Below, piece after piece: positions 18,234-27,351 of a stretch of DNA of 64,000 nucleotides (position 1 is the stretch's first letter; each line of letters opens with the position of its first letter). The position numbers and the translations under genes are program-made. Source of the stretch: Bordetella sp. BOR01 (lineage in GTDB: Bacteria > Pseudomonadota > Gammaproteobacteria > Burkholderiales > Burkholderiaceae_B); NCBI RefSeq assembly GCF_019218885.1, contig NZ_JAHUWT010000004.1, forward strand, positions 372,001-436,000. The letters are read 5' to 3'. Under the pieces are notes generated by a model. It did not search any database, was not told the origin of the DNA, and worked only from the letters and a program-made list of their open reading frames with translations.

Positions 18234-19244
18234 TCAGGTGACGGCGCCTTCGGCCAGCGCGTAGGGCAACGGCGCCACCGCAATGTGCTGGCCATCGGGC
18301 GCGCCGACACGCAGCTCACCCGCCGCCAGCGCGGCCAGGGCGATTTCGAACAATACGCTGTCGCGCGAGGCCTCTATGACGCGGCCACAGGGCTCTTGCG
18401 GCTGGGTGGCATCGTAGATGTCGGTGCCGGGCGCTGGCGGTTCGGTAGTGCCGTCCAGGCGCCCATACGCCGTTCGACGCTTGACGGTTCCGCGGTAATG
18501 GCTGCGCGCCACGACCTCTTGGCCCGGATAGCAACCCTTGGTGAAACTGACGCCGCCCAGGAGGTCCAGATTCAAGGTCTGCGGAATGAACAGGTCTTGC
18601 GTGGTCGCGCCCACCCACGGCAGTCCGGCCGCCAGGTCGGCGCTGCGCCATAGGTCGGGGCTGCCGCGGACCAGGCGCGTCGCCAGCGAGCCGGCCTGCT
18701 GTAGTTGGGCGTCGCTGGCGATCCACCACCAACGCAGTGCGGTACCGGCCGCAGGGGCTCCGATCCAGGTGCCGCAGGCCAGTTCGGCGCGTTGCCACGG
18801 CGTGGCCGGCAGGGTACCGCCCACGGCGTCCTGCAATGCGGCCAGGGCTTCGGGTTCGCACCAGACCCCGGCCACGTGCAGGGGGGCGGTCGCCAGCTTG
18901 GCCTTGGCGCGCAGCACGAACATCGACAGGCGCTTTACCAGCGTGTCGGTCAGGTCGCGCCGCGCCAGCGCATACAGTTGCGGGGCATCTGGCTGGGCCT
19001 GGGGATCGGCCACAGGCAGGGCTCGCCACAGCACCAGGGTGGCCAGCAGGCGGCCCTTGGCAGTGCAATAACCACTCAGGCGGGCGCTATCGGCAGGCAG
19101 GCCGGTGACGTCTTGTGTCAACTGCCCATGCAAGAACGGCAGTGCATCGGCACCGGCGGCCGCAACGACGGCGTAATCGGGCAGGGGGGCACAGTGCGCC
19201 GAACCATCGGCCTGGGCGGGAATCGAATCGAAGAAGGCATGCAT
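18234..19244 (-). CDS. ygfZ: YgfZ/GcvT-like folate-binding protein
   Basis: YgfZ is a tetrahydrofolate-binding protein that helps assemble or repair Fe-S clusters in certain enzymes. The 336-residue product has the folate-binding fold of GcvT and the YgfZ hallmark KGCYPGQEVVARSHYRG, including the functionally important Cys. The start at 19244 gives MHAFFDSIP; the frame remains open a further 49 codons upstream without family similarity and would overlap the mltG promoter region. It is divergent from mltG. Confidence 0.92.
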   Translation of the reverse strand: MHAFFDSIPAQADGSAHCAPLPDYAVVAAAGADALPFLHGQLTQDVTGLPADSARLSGYCTAKGRLLATLVLWRALPVADPQAQPDAPQLYALARRDLTDTLVKRLSMFVLRAKAKLATAPLHVAGVWCEPEALAALQDAVGGTLPATPWQRAELACGTWIGAPAAGTALRWWWIASDAQLQQAGSLATRLVRGSPDLWRSADLAAGLPWVGATTQDLFIPQTLNLDLLGGVSFTKGCYPGQEVVARSHYRGTVKRRTAYGRLDGTTEPPAPGTDIYDATQPQEPCGRVIEASRDSVLFEIALAALAAGELRVGAPDGQHIAVAPLPYALAEGAVT

Positions 19245-19394
19245 GGCAAAGGCGGGCAAAAGGGCGGGGCGCCGGTGCGGCGCCTGATGCAACCATGATA
19301 CCCGCCATGGCAAGGCGCCGGCGGCAAACCCGCGCCCACAGCAGGGACGCCGGCGGGAACCCGATCCGCCATCATCCATTAAACTGCGCACTCT

Positions 19395-20405
19395 ATGAAA
19401 AAGCTAAGTTTCTATTTCCTGCTGGCCTGCCTGGCGGCGGTGCTGCTGGCTGCGGTGGCTGCGGGTGGGGCCTGGACCTGGATGAACCGGGCCATGGACC
19501 TGCCAGCCGAAAAAGTCGAATTCATCGTGGCGCCTGGCAGCACACCGCGCGCCGTGGCGCGCGCCATGAACGACGCCGGCATTCCCGTCTGGGAAGACGG
19601 CTTTGCCTGGATGGCCCGGTTGTCCGAGCGCGACAAGCTGATCAAGGCCGGTGGCTACGAGGCGCGCGCCGGTGATTCCCCCTGGTTGGTGCTCGACCGC
19701 CTGGCGCGCGGCGACATGGTGCAGCGGCAAATCACCTTCCTGGAAGGCTGGACTTACGCCCAGTTTCGCCAGGCCCTGCGCGCCAATCCCGACGTCAAGC
19801 AAACACTGGGCGATATCAGCGACGCGGCCCTGATGAGCCGCCTGGGCTCGTCCGTCGAAGAGCCCGAAGGGCTGTTCTTCCCGGACACCTACGTATTCAC
19901 GCCCGGCACAACCGATTTCGACTTGCTGCGCCGGGCCTATCAACAGCAGCAGCAAGTGCTGGCAGCAATCTGGGCCGAGCGCCAGCCCGAGCTGCCGCTG
20001 GACTCGCCGTACGAAGCGCTGGTACTGGCCTCGATCATTGAAAAGGAAACCGGCCATGGCCCCGAGCGCACCCGCGTGGCAGGCGTGTTCGTCAACCGCT
20101 TGCGGCTGGGCATGATGCTGCAGACCGATCCCACCGTGATCTACGGCATGGGCGACCGCTACCAGGGGCGCATCCGGCGCGCCGACCTGCAAACCGACAC
20201 ACCCTGGAACACTTACACGCGCGCGGGGCTGCCGCCCACGCCCATCGCCGCCGCCGGGCGCGCCTCGCTGCTGGCAGCCGTTCAGCCAGAGCGCCACAAA
20301 TACCTGTACTTCGTTTCGCGCGGCAACGGCACCAGCGAGTTTTCGGCTAACCTGTCCGAACACAACCGCAACGTGGCGCGCTACATTCTGGGCCGTGATC
20401 GATGA
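19395..20405 (+). CDS. mltG: Endolytic murein transglycosylase MltG
   Basis: MltG (YceG family) cuts nascent glycan strands next to the synthesis machinery and so ends strand elongation. The 336-residue protein has an N-terminal transmembrane helix (residues about 5-27). It has a LysM-like domain and then the catalytic domain with [13 protein letters not shown] (Glu is the catalytic residue) and [12 protein letters not shown]. Its C-terminus has the [24 protein letters not shown] pattern. It overlaps tmk by 4 bp, a very common pairing. Confidence 0.96.
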   Translation: MKKLSFYFLLACLAAVLLAAVAAGGAWTWMNRAMDLPAEKVEFIVAPGSTPRAVARAMNDAGIPVWEDGFAWMARLSERDKLIKAGGYEARAGDSPWLVLDRLARGDMVQRQITFLEGWTYAQFRQALRANPDVKQTLGDISDAALMSRLGSSVEEPEGLFFPDTYVFTPGTTDFDLLRRAYQQQQQVLAAIWAERQPELPLDSPYEALVLASIIEKETGHGPERTRVAGVFVNRLRLGMMLQTDPTVIYGMGDRYQGRIRRADLQTDTPWNTYTRAGLPPTPIAAAGRASLLAAVQPERHKYLYFVSRGNGTSEFSANLSEHNRNVARYILGRDR

Positions 20406-21028
20406 CTGCACGCGGACGTTTCATTACCCTCGAAGGCGTCGATGGCGCCGGCAAAAGCACCCATGCGGCCTGGCTGGCCGACACCCTGCGGGCCATGGGG
20501 CATAGCGTCGTGGCCACCCGCGAGCCGGGCGGCACGCCGCTTGGCGAGACGCTGCGCGCGCTGGTGCTGTCCGAGTCCATGACGCTGGATACCGAGACCC
20601 TGCTGATGTTCGCGGCGCGCTGCGAGCACCTGTCGCAGGTGATCGCGCCGGCCCTGGCGCGCGGCGACTGGGTGGTTTGCGACCGTTACACCGATGCCAC
20701 CTATGCCTACCAAGGGGGCGGACGGCAGCTGGGGGCCGACCGCGTCGCCGTGCTGGAACAGTGGATGCGGCCCGCGCTGCAGCCCGACCGCACCTGGCTG
20801 TTCGATGTGCCGCTGGAACTGGCGCGCGCACGGCTGGCCGGTGCCCGCCAGCCCGATCGCTTCGAACGCGAAGAGGCGGCTTTCTTTGAACGAACGCGCG
20901 CTGCTTATCATGCGCGTGCCGCGGCCCAGCCCGAACGTATCCGCATCGTGGATTCCAGCCGGCCGGTGGCCCAGGTGCGGACGCAATTACTGGCCGAGCT
21001 GCAGGCCCTGGTCCAGGAGGCTCAATGA
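20402..21028 (+). CDS. tmk: Thymidylate kinase
   Basis: Tmk phosphorylates dTMP to dTDP in DNA precursor synthesis. The 208-residue product has the P-loop [11 protein letters not shown] near the N-terminus, the [10 protein letters not shown] motif, the [15 protein letters not shown] substrate region and a lid segment rich in Arg ([17 protein letters not shown]). The lid arginines suggest the E. coli-like type II enzyme. It overlaps both mltG and holB by 4 bp, so the three are translationally coupled. Confidence 0.97.
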   Translation: MTARGRFITLEGVDGAGKSTHAAWLADTLRAMGHSVVATREPGGTPLGETLRALVLSESMTLDTETLLMFAARCEHLSQVIAPALARGDWVVCDRYTDATYAYQGGGRQLGADRVAVLEQWMRPALQPDRTWLFDVPLELARARLAGARQPDRFEREEAAFFERTRAAYHARAAAQPERIRIVDSSRPVAQVRTQLLAELQALVQEAQ

Positions 21029-22077
21029 CCGCGGCGAGTTTTCTGCCGTGGCAGCAAGAAACGGCGAGTGCCTGGCTGGCCGGGCGCGAACGCTTTGCGC
21101 ATGCCTGGCTGGTACATGGCATGGCCGGCATCGGCAAGCTGCAATTCGCCTCGGCCGCGGCCGCCAGCCTGCTGTGCGAGTCACCGCGCCAGCACCTGGC
21201 TTGCGGCGAGTGCCCGGCCTGCACCTGGGTGGCCAGCGGCAACCACCCCGACTTGCGGCGCATCCGTCCTGAGGCCATCGCCGTGCTGGAAGGCGCCAAC
21301 GCCACCGAAGGTGCCGAAGAAGCCGAGCCCGCGAGCGGGGCCGCCGCCAAGCGGGCCCCCTCGAAGGAAATCCGCATCGACCAGATCCGCGCGCTGGAAT
21401 CCTGGTTCAATACCGCAACCCACCGGGGCGGCTGGCGTGTTGCGCTGCTGTATCCCGCGCAGGCCTTGAACGTCATTTCCGCCAACGCCTTGCTCAAGGT
21501 GCTTGAAGAACCGCCGCCGCATACCGTGTTCTTGCTGGTGGCCGATGCCCCCGACCGGTTGCTGCCCACCCTGGTGTCGCGCTGCCGGCGGCTGCCGCTA
21601 CCGGCCCCCGGAGCGCAAGAATCGCTGCAATGGCTGCAAGAGCAAGGCGTCAGCCAGGCGCAAGATTGGCTTGCCGCCGCCGGCGGAGCGCCATTGGCCG
21701 CGGTGCGCCTGGCGCAGGACGGCGATCAGGCATGCCCTGCCTGGTTGTCGCAACTGGTCGGGCCCATGGCGCAGGGGCAGGCGCCGGATATCGGCGCATT
21801 GGCCGAAGGGCTGGAAAAAAGCGCGCCTGCCGAATGGATCGACGCCCTGCAGCGCCTGTATGCCGACCTGATATTGGCCGGGGTCGGTGCGCCAGTGCGC
21901 TACTTCCCCTCTCTGGCCAAGCCGGTCGGGCAGGCCGCGGCACGCGCCAACGCGGTGCGGCTGGCAGAAGGAGCCCGCTGGCTGACCCAGCAGCGACGCC
22001 TGGCCACACACCCGCTGAATGCCAAACTGTTCGCTCACGCGACCCTGCAGCGCATGGTGCTATCCTGCCAGGGATAG
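21025..22077 (+). CDS. holB: DNA polymerase III delta' subunit
   Basis: HolB is part of the clamp loader that opens the sliding beta-clamp and places it on DNA. The 350-residue AAA+ protein has a degenerate P-loop ([12 protein letters not shown], consistent with no ATP hydrolysis), a four-cysteine zinc module ([16 protein letters not shown]), and sensor regions including [16 protein letters not shown] and [10 protein letters not shown]. An acidic/Ala linker (about residues 90-112) is longer than in E. coli. It follows tmk directly. Confidence 0.94.
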   Translation: MTAASFLPWQQETASAWLAGRERFAHAWLVHGMAGIGKLQFASAAAASLLCESPRQHLACGECPACTWVASGNHPDLRRIRPEAIAVLEGANATEGAEEAEPASGAAAKRAPSKEIRIDQIRALESWFNTATHRGGWRVALLYPAQALNVISANALLKVLEEPPPHTVFLLVADAPDRLLPTLVSRCRRLPLPAPGAQESLQWLQEQGVSQAQDWLAAAGGAPLAAVRLAQDGDQACPAWLSQLVGPMAQGQAPDIGALAEGLEKSAPAEWIDALQRLYADLILAGVGAPVRYFPSLAKPVGQAAARANAVRLAEGARWLTQQRRLATHPLNAKLFAHATLQRMVLSCQG

Positions 22078-22142
22078 GCGCGTGGTCCCGGCCGCCGCGC
22101 GCATGCGGTGCCGGGGCGTCCGATCACATTGAGTAGTCTTCC

Positions 22143-22913
22143 ATGTACGTCGATTCACATTGCCATCTGAACTTTTCCGAGCTGGCGCAGGAATTGCCCG
22201 ATATCCTGCAGCGCATGGCCACCAACCGGGTGACGCACGCGCTGGTCGTCAGCGTCGACCTGCCTGACTGGCCCGGCCTGATCGAACTGGTCGAGCCGCA
22301 TCGCAACCTGTGGGCATCGGTAGGGGTGCATCCCGACTACGAGGCCACGTCTGACCCTACCGAAACCGAACTGCTGCAGTTATCGCGGCACCCCAAGGTG
22401 GTTGCCATCGGCGAAACCGGCCTGGACTACTACCGCTTGAGCGAGCCGCTGGACTGGCAGCGCGAGCGGTTCCGGCGCCATATCCGGGTAGCCCGCCAGG
22501 CGAACCTGCCGCTCATCATCCATACCCGCGACTCGGTTGCCGATACATTGCGCATTCTGCGCGAAGAAAATGCCGCCGAAGTCGGGGGAGTAATGCACTG
22601 TTTCACTGAGTCCTGGGACATGGCGCAGGCCGCCATGGACCTGAATTTCCATATTTCGCTGTCAGGCATCGTCACCTTCAAGAATGCGGCCATCGTGCAC
22701 GAGGTGGCCACCAAAATGCCTCTTGAGCGCCTGCTGATCGAAACCGATTCGCCCTACCTGGCGCCCGTTCCCTTCCGGGGCAAGCGTAATGACCCGTCCA
22801 AGGTCATTCACGTGGCCGAGAAGATTGCCACCTTGAAGGGGATCGACATCGGCCAGGTAGCACAGGCGTCAACAGATAATTTTTTCAATTTATTCAATAA
22901 GATAGATAGATAA
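22143..22913 (+). CDS. TatD-family metal-dependent hydrolase (YcfH type)
   Basis: This amidohydrolase-fold metalloenzyme of 256 residues belongs to the TatD DNase family; E. coli YcfH (often tatD-like, downstream of holB) has the same genomic position. Metal ligands are the HCH motif in MYVDSHCHLN, the central Glu in AIGETGLDYY, His in IHTRDS and Asp in IETDSPYLAP. DNase or D-aminoacyl-tRNA deacylase activities are reported for the family. It ends just before an unusually AT-rich intergenic stretch. Confidence 0.92.
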   Translation: MYVDSHCHLNFSELAQELPDILQRMATNRVTHALVVSVDLPDWPGLIELVEPHRNLWASVGVHPDYEATSDPTETELLQLSRHPKVVAIGETGLDYYRLSEPLDWQRERFRRHIRVARQANLPLIIHTRDSVADTLRILREENAAEVGGVMHCFTESWDMAQAAMDLNFHISLSGIVTFKNAAIVHEVATKMPLERLLIETDSPYLAPVPFRGKRNDPSKVIHVAEKIATLKGIDIGQVAQASTDNFFNLFNKIDR

Positions 22914-22930
22914 TTTAATCTATTTTATTT

Positions 22931-22970
22931 AAAGTTAAATATCTAAAGTCAAATAGCTAAAGTATTACTT
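22931..22970 (+). repeat. Three tandem 14-bp AT-rich repeats before the ankyrin gene
   Basis: Three head-to-tail units begin AAAGTTAAATATCT (22931), AAAGTCAAATAGCT (22945) and AAAGTATTACTT (22959). The third lies within a 15-bp palindrome, TAAAGTATTACTTTA (22958-22972). The stretch 22914-22975 is mostly A and T, in sharp contrast to its GC-rich surroundings, and sits just before the ankyrin gene start. It looks like a regulatory region or a DNA-binding array. Confidence 0.6.
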
Positions 22971-22984
22971 TAAGAGTGGCCGCC

Positions 22985-23887
22985 ATGAATCGTTTCGTCT
23001 TTCTGCACTCGACTGTCCGCCGGCTTTGCGCGGCTTGCGCCTTTGCGGTGGCGGCGGCCTGCGTCATGCCGCAGGCCCAGGCTGCGGCGGCGTCAGGCAA
23101 CTGGTGGGTCTATGTCCACAACGACAACGCTGCCGAGATCCGCGAACTGCTCGCCGGCGGCGCCGACCCCAACGTACGCTACAAGAATGGCCAGCCGGCA
23201 CTGATGCGCGCCGTCGTGGACGGCGCCTGGAACGTGTTCGACGCCTTGGCGGCCGACCCGCGTACCGACCTGGAAGCGGTGAACCCGGCCAATGAAACGG
23301 CGCTGATGTACCTGGCCGTGGCTGGCCAGACCGAACGCGCCCGCGCCCTGATTGCCCGCGGCGCGCAGGTGAATCGGCTGGGCTGGACGCCGTTGCACTA
23401 TGCAGCCTCGAAGGGCCGCGTGGATACAGCCAAGCTGCTGTTGGCGCACCAGGCCATGGTGAATGCGCCGTCACCCGATGGCACCACGCCCCTGATGATG
23501 GCGGGTTTTTCGGGCAACCGCGATATGGTGCAATTGCTGCTCAATGCCGGAGCCGACGTCACGACGCGCGACCTGAAGGGCAAGAACGCTGCCGATTGGG
23601 CCCATGAGGGCAAGGCAGGCAAGCTGAGTGCCGAATTGACTGAAATGATCGCCGTTGCGCAACAGCGGCGCGACTCGCAGCGCCAGGGGCAAGGGCAAGG
23701 GCAAGGGCAAGGGCAAGGGCAAGGGCAAGGGCAAGGGCAAGGGCAAGGGCAAGGGCAAGCGCCGGCGGCTGCCGCACCGGCACCTGCCGTGCAGGCCAAG
23801 CCCGGCGCGGCAGCGCCGGAGCCATCCGCCGAAGGGGAATCTCCCAGCCTGTCCGGCGTTTCCGGGGTGCGCTTGAACAAGTACTGA
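22985..23887 (+). CDS. Secreted ankyrin-repeat protein with a Gly-Gln repeat tract
   Basis: The 300-residue product starts at ATG 22985 (a GTG nine bases upstream is an alternative). It has an N-terminal signal peptide ending near AQAAA, so it is probably periplasmic. Four to five ankyrin repeats follow (for example DGTTPLMMAGFSGNRDMVQLLL and GWTPLHYAASKGRVDTAKLLL). A low-complexity linker of twelve Gly-Gln dipeptides is encoded by a hexanucleotide repeat, followed by an Ala/Pro-rich tail. Ankyrin domains bind proteins; the partner is unknown. Exported ankyrin proteins in related bacteria are sometimes linked to oxidative stress, which I cannot confirm here. Confidence 0.85.
   Translation: MNRFVFLHSTVRRLCAACAFAVAAACVMPQAQAAAASGNWWVYVHNDNAAEIRELLAGGADPNVRYKNGQPALMRAVVDGAWNVFDALAADPRTDLEAVNPANETALMYLAVAGQTERARALIARGAQVNRLGWTPLHYAASKGRVDTAKLLLAHQAMVNAPSPDGTTPLMMAGFSGNRDMVQLLLNAGADVTTRDLKGKNAADWAHEGKAGKLSAELTEMIAVAQQRRDSQRQGQGQGQGQGQGQGQGQGQGQGQGQAPAAAAPAPAVQAKPGAAAPEPSAEGESPSLSGVSGVRLNKY
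23687..23758 (+). repeat. Twelve tandem GGGCAA hexanucleotides
   Basis: Twelve perfect copies of GGGCAA run inside the ankyrin gene and encode twelve Gly-Gln pairs. Because the unit is 6 bp, slippage would change linker length without shifting frame. The first copy is preceded by the related CAG. Confidence 0.97.
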
Positions 23888-23989
23888 TGGTATATGCGGC
23901 TGGCCACGGGCCAGGCCCAGGCCCACGCGGAGAGCAGTGCCGCCGCACCCAGAATCGAGCTCGCCGGCAAGCGTGGCGCTGCCATGCGC

Positions 23990-24724
23990 TCAGGTCAGGG
24001 CCAGCGGGAACTCACGTTCGGTCGTGGCGGGCATGGGCACCGCGCGTCCGGCGGCGCTGTCGAACACATAGCCCGCCGTGACCACCAGGGCGATCGACTG
24101 GCCGTGGCGGATTTCGGGCAAATCCCATTGCGCGGCGCCGATGGGGGCGTACTCATCCGATGGCCAATAGCCGGGCTCGTCCTGCGTCAAGGAATGGGCC
24201 TGGCCTTGCTGGCCGTCGATGGAAATGCGCGCCGAGGCAAAAAACCGCACCGACCCTGCCTGCATGGCCGAGGTGAAGCCCATGGCCGAGACCGTGATGG
24301 CCCGGTCTTTCACCGTGTAGTGCCCGCGCAGGAAATACGACCCGTCGACGCCGGTGCCACGCGCGGGCAGATAGGCCAGTTGCCGCAAGCTGTAGGCAAA
24401 CTGTCCATTGACGTACTGAGCCAATTCGCCCGTGCGCGCGGCCACCACTTTGCCAGAAGCGATCAGGCCCGCCATATGGCGGGCCGCGCCCGCCGTGGTT
24501 TGCGCGCCGGCCAGCGTATAGCCAGGCTCGACGGCGTTGCACAGGCGCATGACGGCCAGGCGATTGCTGTCGTCGTGCATGAAGAGTTGCAGCATGGACT
24601 CGGCCCCACGGCGATCGGCGTGCCGGCCAGTACCACGGTAATTGCCCGTCTGCCACGGGGTAAGCGTCAAGACGTCGTTCGAGCGCCGCAGGACGACGGA
24701 TGGGGAATGAAAGCCGGTGGACAT
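23990..24724 (-). CDS. Hypothetical protein, no family recognised
   Basis: This 244-residue soluble protein has no signal peptide or membrane segment and no motif I recognise. The sequence is a mixed alpha/beta composition, with an N-terminal MSTGFHSPSVVLRRSNDVLTLT and a C-terminal half rich in beta-prone segments such as GQSIALVVTAGYVFDS. It contains an ordered ARISIDGQQGQAHSL and a DLPEIRHGQ stretch. Codon use is GC-rich like its neighbours, so recent transfer is not obvious. It is convergent with the ankyrin gene, and its upstream region carries a tandem 11-bp repeat. The start at 24724 is chosen over an upstream ATG at 24739. Confidence 0.7.
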   Translation of the reverse strand: MSTGFHSPSVVLRRSNDVLTLTPWQTGNYRGTGRHADRRGAESMLQLFMHDDSNRLAVMRLCNAVEPGYTLAGAQTTAGAARHMAGLIASGKVVAARTGELAQYVNGQFAYSLRQLAYLPARGTGVDGSYFLRGHYTVKDRAITVSAMGFTSAMQAGSVRFFASARISIDGQQGQAHSLTQDEPGYWPSDEYAPIGAAQWDLPEIRHGQSIALVVTAGYVFDSAAGRAVPMPATTEREFPLALT

Positions 24725-24805
24725 AGTGGCCTCGCGCAAAACAGGGCGACGGGATGAGTACTCGCGGCGGTGGACGACACGCGGCGGCGATTAAAGCGAA
24801 TTCAT

Positions 24806-24827
24806 TCTATAGAGCCTCTATAGAGCC
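24806..24827 (+). repeat. Two perfect tandem copies of an 11-bp operator-like unit
   Basis: TCTATAGAGCC occurs twice without a gap, so the 8-bp palindromes TCTATAGA lie exactly one DNA turn apart. They are 82 bp upstream of the orphan gene's start at 24724, a position consistent with a repressor or activator site. Confidence 0.6.
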
Positions 24828-25032
24828 CAATATTGCAGGACAGCCTCGGTCGGCAACACGATGTAAACCCGCGGCGCTCCCTGTGGGCAGGCCGAACCGG
24901 GCCGCGCCAAATGCTGGCGCGCGAGCGTGGGGCTGCCTGCCAGGCCTGGTGGCTCTTGCGCTTTGCAAGACACTGACACGCTTGCAATGAACGGGAAGCT
25001 ACTCCGCGCCCGCGCAGCAGCGTAGAAATTTC

Positions 25033-25069
25033 TCGGGATTTTCCCGATCAATTCTCATTTATTGGGAAT
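25033..25069 (+). promoter_or_regulatory. Two inverted repeats upstream of the IclR gene
   Basis: TCGGGA and TCCCGA (25033-25047) form a perfect 6-bp inverted repeat. ATTCTCA and TTGGGAAT (25051-25069) form a second imperfect one. Both are in the AT-rich stretch 70-110 bp before the IclR-family start and are candidates for autoregulation. Confidence 0.4.
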
Positions 25070-25140
25070 AATAGCTATAAAAATTGAGAAAAACAGCTAA
25101 GCTGCGGCCAATCCATACGCCCCATCGGGAGCCTTAGCCT

Positions 25141-25878
25141 ATGCAGGACCATGCAATTACCGGAGGCGCCGACCGGATCCTGTACGTGCTGGCCACCTTG
25201 GCGCGCAACGACGGGCCGCTGGCTATCCATGCCCTGGCCGAGAAAACCGGCTTGGCGCAAAGCACCTTGTACCGGCAGGTGGCCTTGCTTAAGCGCTGGG
25301 GCTTTGTCGCAGAGCAGGGGGGCGAATATGGCCCGGGTCCGCTATGCGTCCAACTAGCCTGGGGATTCGATCAATCTTCGTTCCTGGTGCAAGAGTCGCA
25401 ACCCGACATGGCTCGCCTGGCCGCCGACTCCGGCGAAACCGTAGGGCTGCTGGTTGCCATGAAAGACCAGGCCGTGTGCCTGGACATGGTCGAAAGCCAG
25501 CATTCCCTGCGCTGCTCGATCGTGAAAGGGCGCGGGCTGCCGCTGGTGCGCGGCGCCTCGGCGCGATCGCTGATGGCCTTCATGCCGGAAGCCCGCTTGC
25601 GGGCCTTGCTTGACGATTTCCGCGGGGCTGGTACGGATGTGGCCGACTTGGTCGCCAGCCTGGATCCGATCCGTGCCGCGGGATATGCCGTTACCGATGG
25701 CGAAGTAGACGCCGGCGTCTGGGGTGTCAGCGTGCCGGTGTTCCAGCGTCCGCACCTGGCGGTGGCATCCATCACGCTGATGGCCCCATCCACCCGCGCG
25801 GTTGCGCGGGCGTCCTCACTGATCGATATGACAACTGCCGCGGCCCGGCGCATCTCGGGCCGGCTGCAGAATCGTTGA
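25141..25878 (+). CDS. IclR-family transcriptional regulator
   Basis: The 245-residue regulator has an N-terminal winged helix-turn-helix (about residues 7-70), including LAEKTGLAQSTLYRQVALLKR. A C-terminal GAF-like ligand domain follows, typical of the IclR family, with TVGLLVAMKDQAVCLDMVES and LPLVRGASARSLMAFMP. Such proteins usually sense small carboxylic acids. It lies 64 bp upstream of a polar amino-acid ABC transporter and the hutG-like gene in the same direction, so it is the likely local regulator of that operon. Confidence 0.9.
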   Translation: MQDHAITGGADRILYVLATLARNDGPLAIHALAEKTGLAQSTLYRQVALLKRWGFVAEQGGEYGPGPLCVQLAWGFDQSSFLVQESQPDMARLAADSGETVGLLVAMKDQAVCLDMVESQHSLRCSIVKGRGLPLVRGASARSLMAFMPEARLRALLDDFRGAGTDVADLVASLDPIRAAGYAVTDGEVDAGVWGVSVPVFQRPHLAVASITLMAPSTRAVARASSLIDMTTAAARRISGRLQNR

Positions 25879-25942
25879 GGCACCCCATGGGTGCCGTTCC
25901 CGCTGTTTTACAGATACAGACTCATACTCCAAAGGAAGCCCG

Positions 25943-26686
25943 ATGAAGACTCGTCGCCAACTACTGACCGCCACCCTTGCGCTGGGGCTGACCTGGGGCG
26001 CCGGTGCCGCCCATGCGCAAGACACCCTGCGCGTGGTTACCGATGCCACATTCCCGCCCATGGAGTTCGTCAAGAATGGACAGCGTACGGGCTTCGACAT
26101 CGAACTGATCGAGGCGCTGGGCAAGGCCATGAACAAGAAGATCGAATGGATAGACATCGATTTCAAGGGCCTGATACCTGCGCTGCAGGCCGGCCGCGCC
26201 GACATGGCCGTATCGGCCATCTACATCACTGACGCGCGCAAGCAGGTGGTCGATTTCACCGATCCCTACTACGCCGGCGGCCTGGTGGTGTTGACCCGCA
26301 AGGACGGGCCCATCAAGGCCCTGAAAGACCTGGATGGCCGCAAGGTATCGGTGCAGGTGGGCACCAAGTCCGTCAATTACTTGAAAGAGCACCATCCGGA
26401 AGTGCAGCGCGTCGAGGTCGAAAAGAACCAGGAGATGTTCAACCTGGTGCAAGTGGGCCGCGCCGATGCGGCAGTCACCGGCAAGCCGGCGGCCAAGCTG
26501 TTTGCGCAAAGCACCCAAGACCTGACGGTGCTCGACGAGCAGATCACCACCGAGCAGTACGGCATTGCCGTGGCCAAGAGCCAACCCGAATTGACCGCCG
26601 CGCTGAACGCCGCGCTCAAGCAGCTCAAGGCCGACGGCACGTACGATAAGGTGGTCGACAAGTGGTTCGAGGCGGCGCCCCGATGA
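25943..26686 (+). CDS. Amino-acid ABC transporter substrate-binding protein
   Basis: This periplasmic solute-binding protein of 247 residues belongs to the polar amino-acid group (SBP family 3). A Sec signal peptide ends near AAHA at residue 25, and mature [18 protein letters not shown] follows. Hallmarks are [17 protein letters not shown] and the [12 protein letters not shown] substrate cleft strand. Downstream permease and ATPase genes complete the importer. Histidine or a related amino acid is suggested by the formimidoylglutamase gene in the same operon, but ligand specificity cannot be read directly. Confidence 0.92.
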   Translation: MKTRRQLLTATLALGLTWGAGAAHAQDTLRVVTDATFPPMEFVKNGQRTGFDIELIEALGKAMNKKIEWIDIDFKGLIPALQAGRADMAVSAIYITDARKQVVDFTDPYYAGGLVVLTRKDGPIKALKDLDGRKVSVQVGTKSVNYLKEHHPEVQRVEVEKNQEMFNLVQVGRADAAVTGKPAAKLFAQSTQDLTVLDEQITTEQYGIAVAKSQPELTAALNAALKQLKADGTYDKVVDKWFEAAPR

Positions 26687-27351
26687 ACCTGGACTTTTCC
26701 CCCGTCTTCGCCGACTTCGACGCACTGCTGCGAGGCGCCGCGGTCACGGTCGAGGTAACCGCCTGCGCCTTGCTGCTGGGATGCGTGATCGGCCTGCTGG
26801 TCGGCGTGGGCCGGCTCAATCCGCAGCGGCGTATCCTGTACAACCTGTGCAGCCTGTACCTGCTGTGTTTCCGCGGCACGCCGCTGCTGGTGCAGTTGTT
26901 CATCTGGTTCTTCGGCCTGCCGCAGTTCGGCCTCATGTTGCCGGCCTTTGCCTGCGGCGTGCTGGGCCTGGGCATGTACTCGGGGGCCTATGTGTCCGAG
27001 ATCGTGCGTGGGGCGATTCAGTCGGTCGATCGCGGCCAGACCGAAGCGGCCCGTTCGCTGGGCATGTCCAGCGGGCAGGCGATGCGCATCATCATCCTGC
27101 CGCAGGCCGTGGTGCGCATGATCCCGCCATTGGGCAACGAATTCATCGCCCTGATCAAGAATTCGGCGCTGGTGTCGCTGCTGACGATTCACGACCTGAT
27201 GCACGAGGGCCAGAAAATCATCAGCGTGTCGTATCGGTCGTTGGAGACGTATCTGGTGATCGCATTGATCTACCTGGTGTTGACCACGGCTACGACCACT
27301 GTCCTGCGCCGGGTCGAGCATCGTTTGCGTGCCGGAGGAATGGTCCAATGA
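26683..27351 (+). CDS. Amino-acid ABC transporter permease
   Basis: This 222-residue inner-membrane permease of the HisM/GlnP group has about five hydrophobic helices. The conserved EAA loop is present as [33 protein letters not shown] (split here: [15 protein letters not shown]). Its start overlaps the binding-protein stop by 4 bp and its end overlaps the ATPase start by 4 bp. A single permease gene suggests a homodimeric channel, as in GlnP-type systems. Confidence 0.92.
   Translation: MNLDFSPVFADFDALLRGAAVTVEVTACALLLGCVIGLLVGVGRLNPQRRILYNLCSLYLLCFRGTPLLVQLFIWFFGLPQFGLMLPAFACGVLGLGMYSGAYVSEIVRGAIQSVDRGQTEAARSLGMSSGQAMRIIILPQAVVRMIPPLGNEFIALIKNSALVSLLTIHDLMHEGQKIISVSYRSLETYLVIALIYLVLTTATTTVLRRVEHRLRAGGMVQ

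Larger units (their letters stand above)
24725..25140. other. 416-bp intergenic region between the orphan gene and the IclR gene
   Basis: No convincing gene is seen. The region holds the tandem TCTATAGAGCC repeat, an AT-rich stretch at 25020-25100 with two inverted repeats, and presumably the divergent promoters of the two flanking genes. Short open frames exist here, but they lack ribosome-binding sites and family features. Confidence 0.6.

Noticed and set aside
23687-23758. GGGCAA array as a possible CRISPR or iteron
   Set aside because: No spacers separate the copies, the unit is only 6 bp, and it is in frame inside the ankyrin gene.
23887-24757. Plus-strand open frames opposite the orphan gene
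   Set aside because: They lack ribosome-binding sites and domains, and one spans the tail-to-tail junction of two better supported genes.
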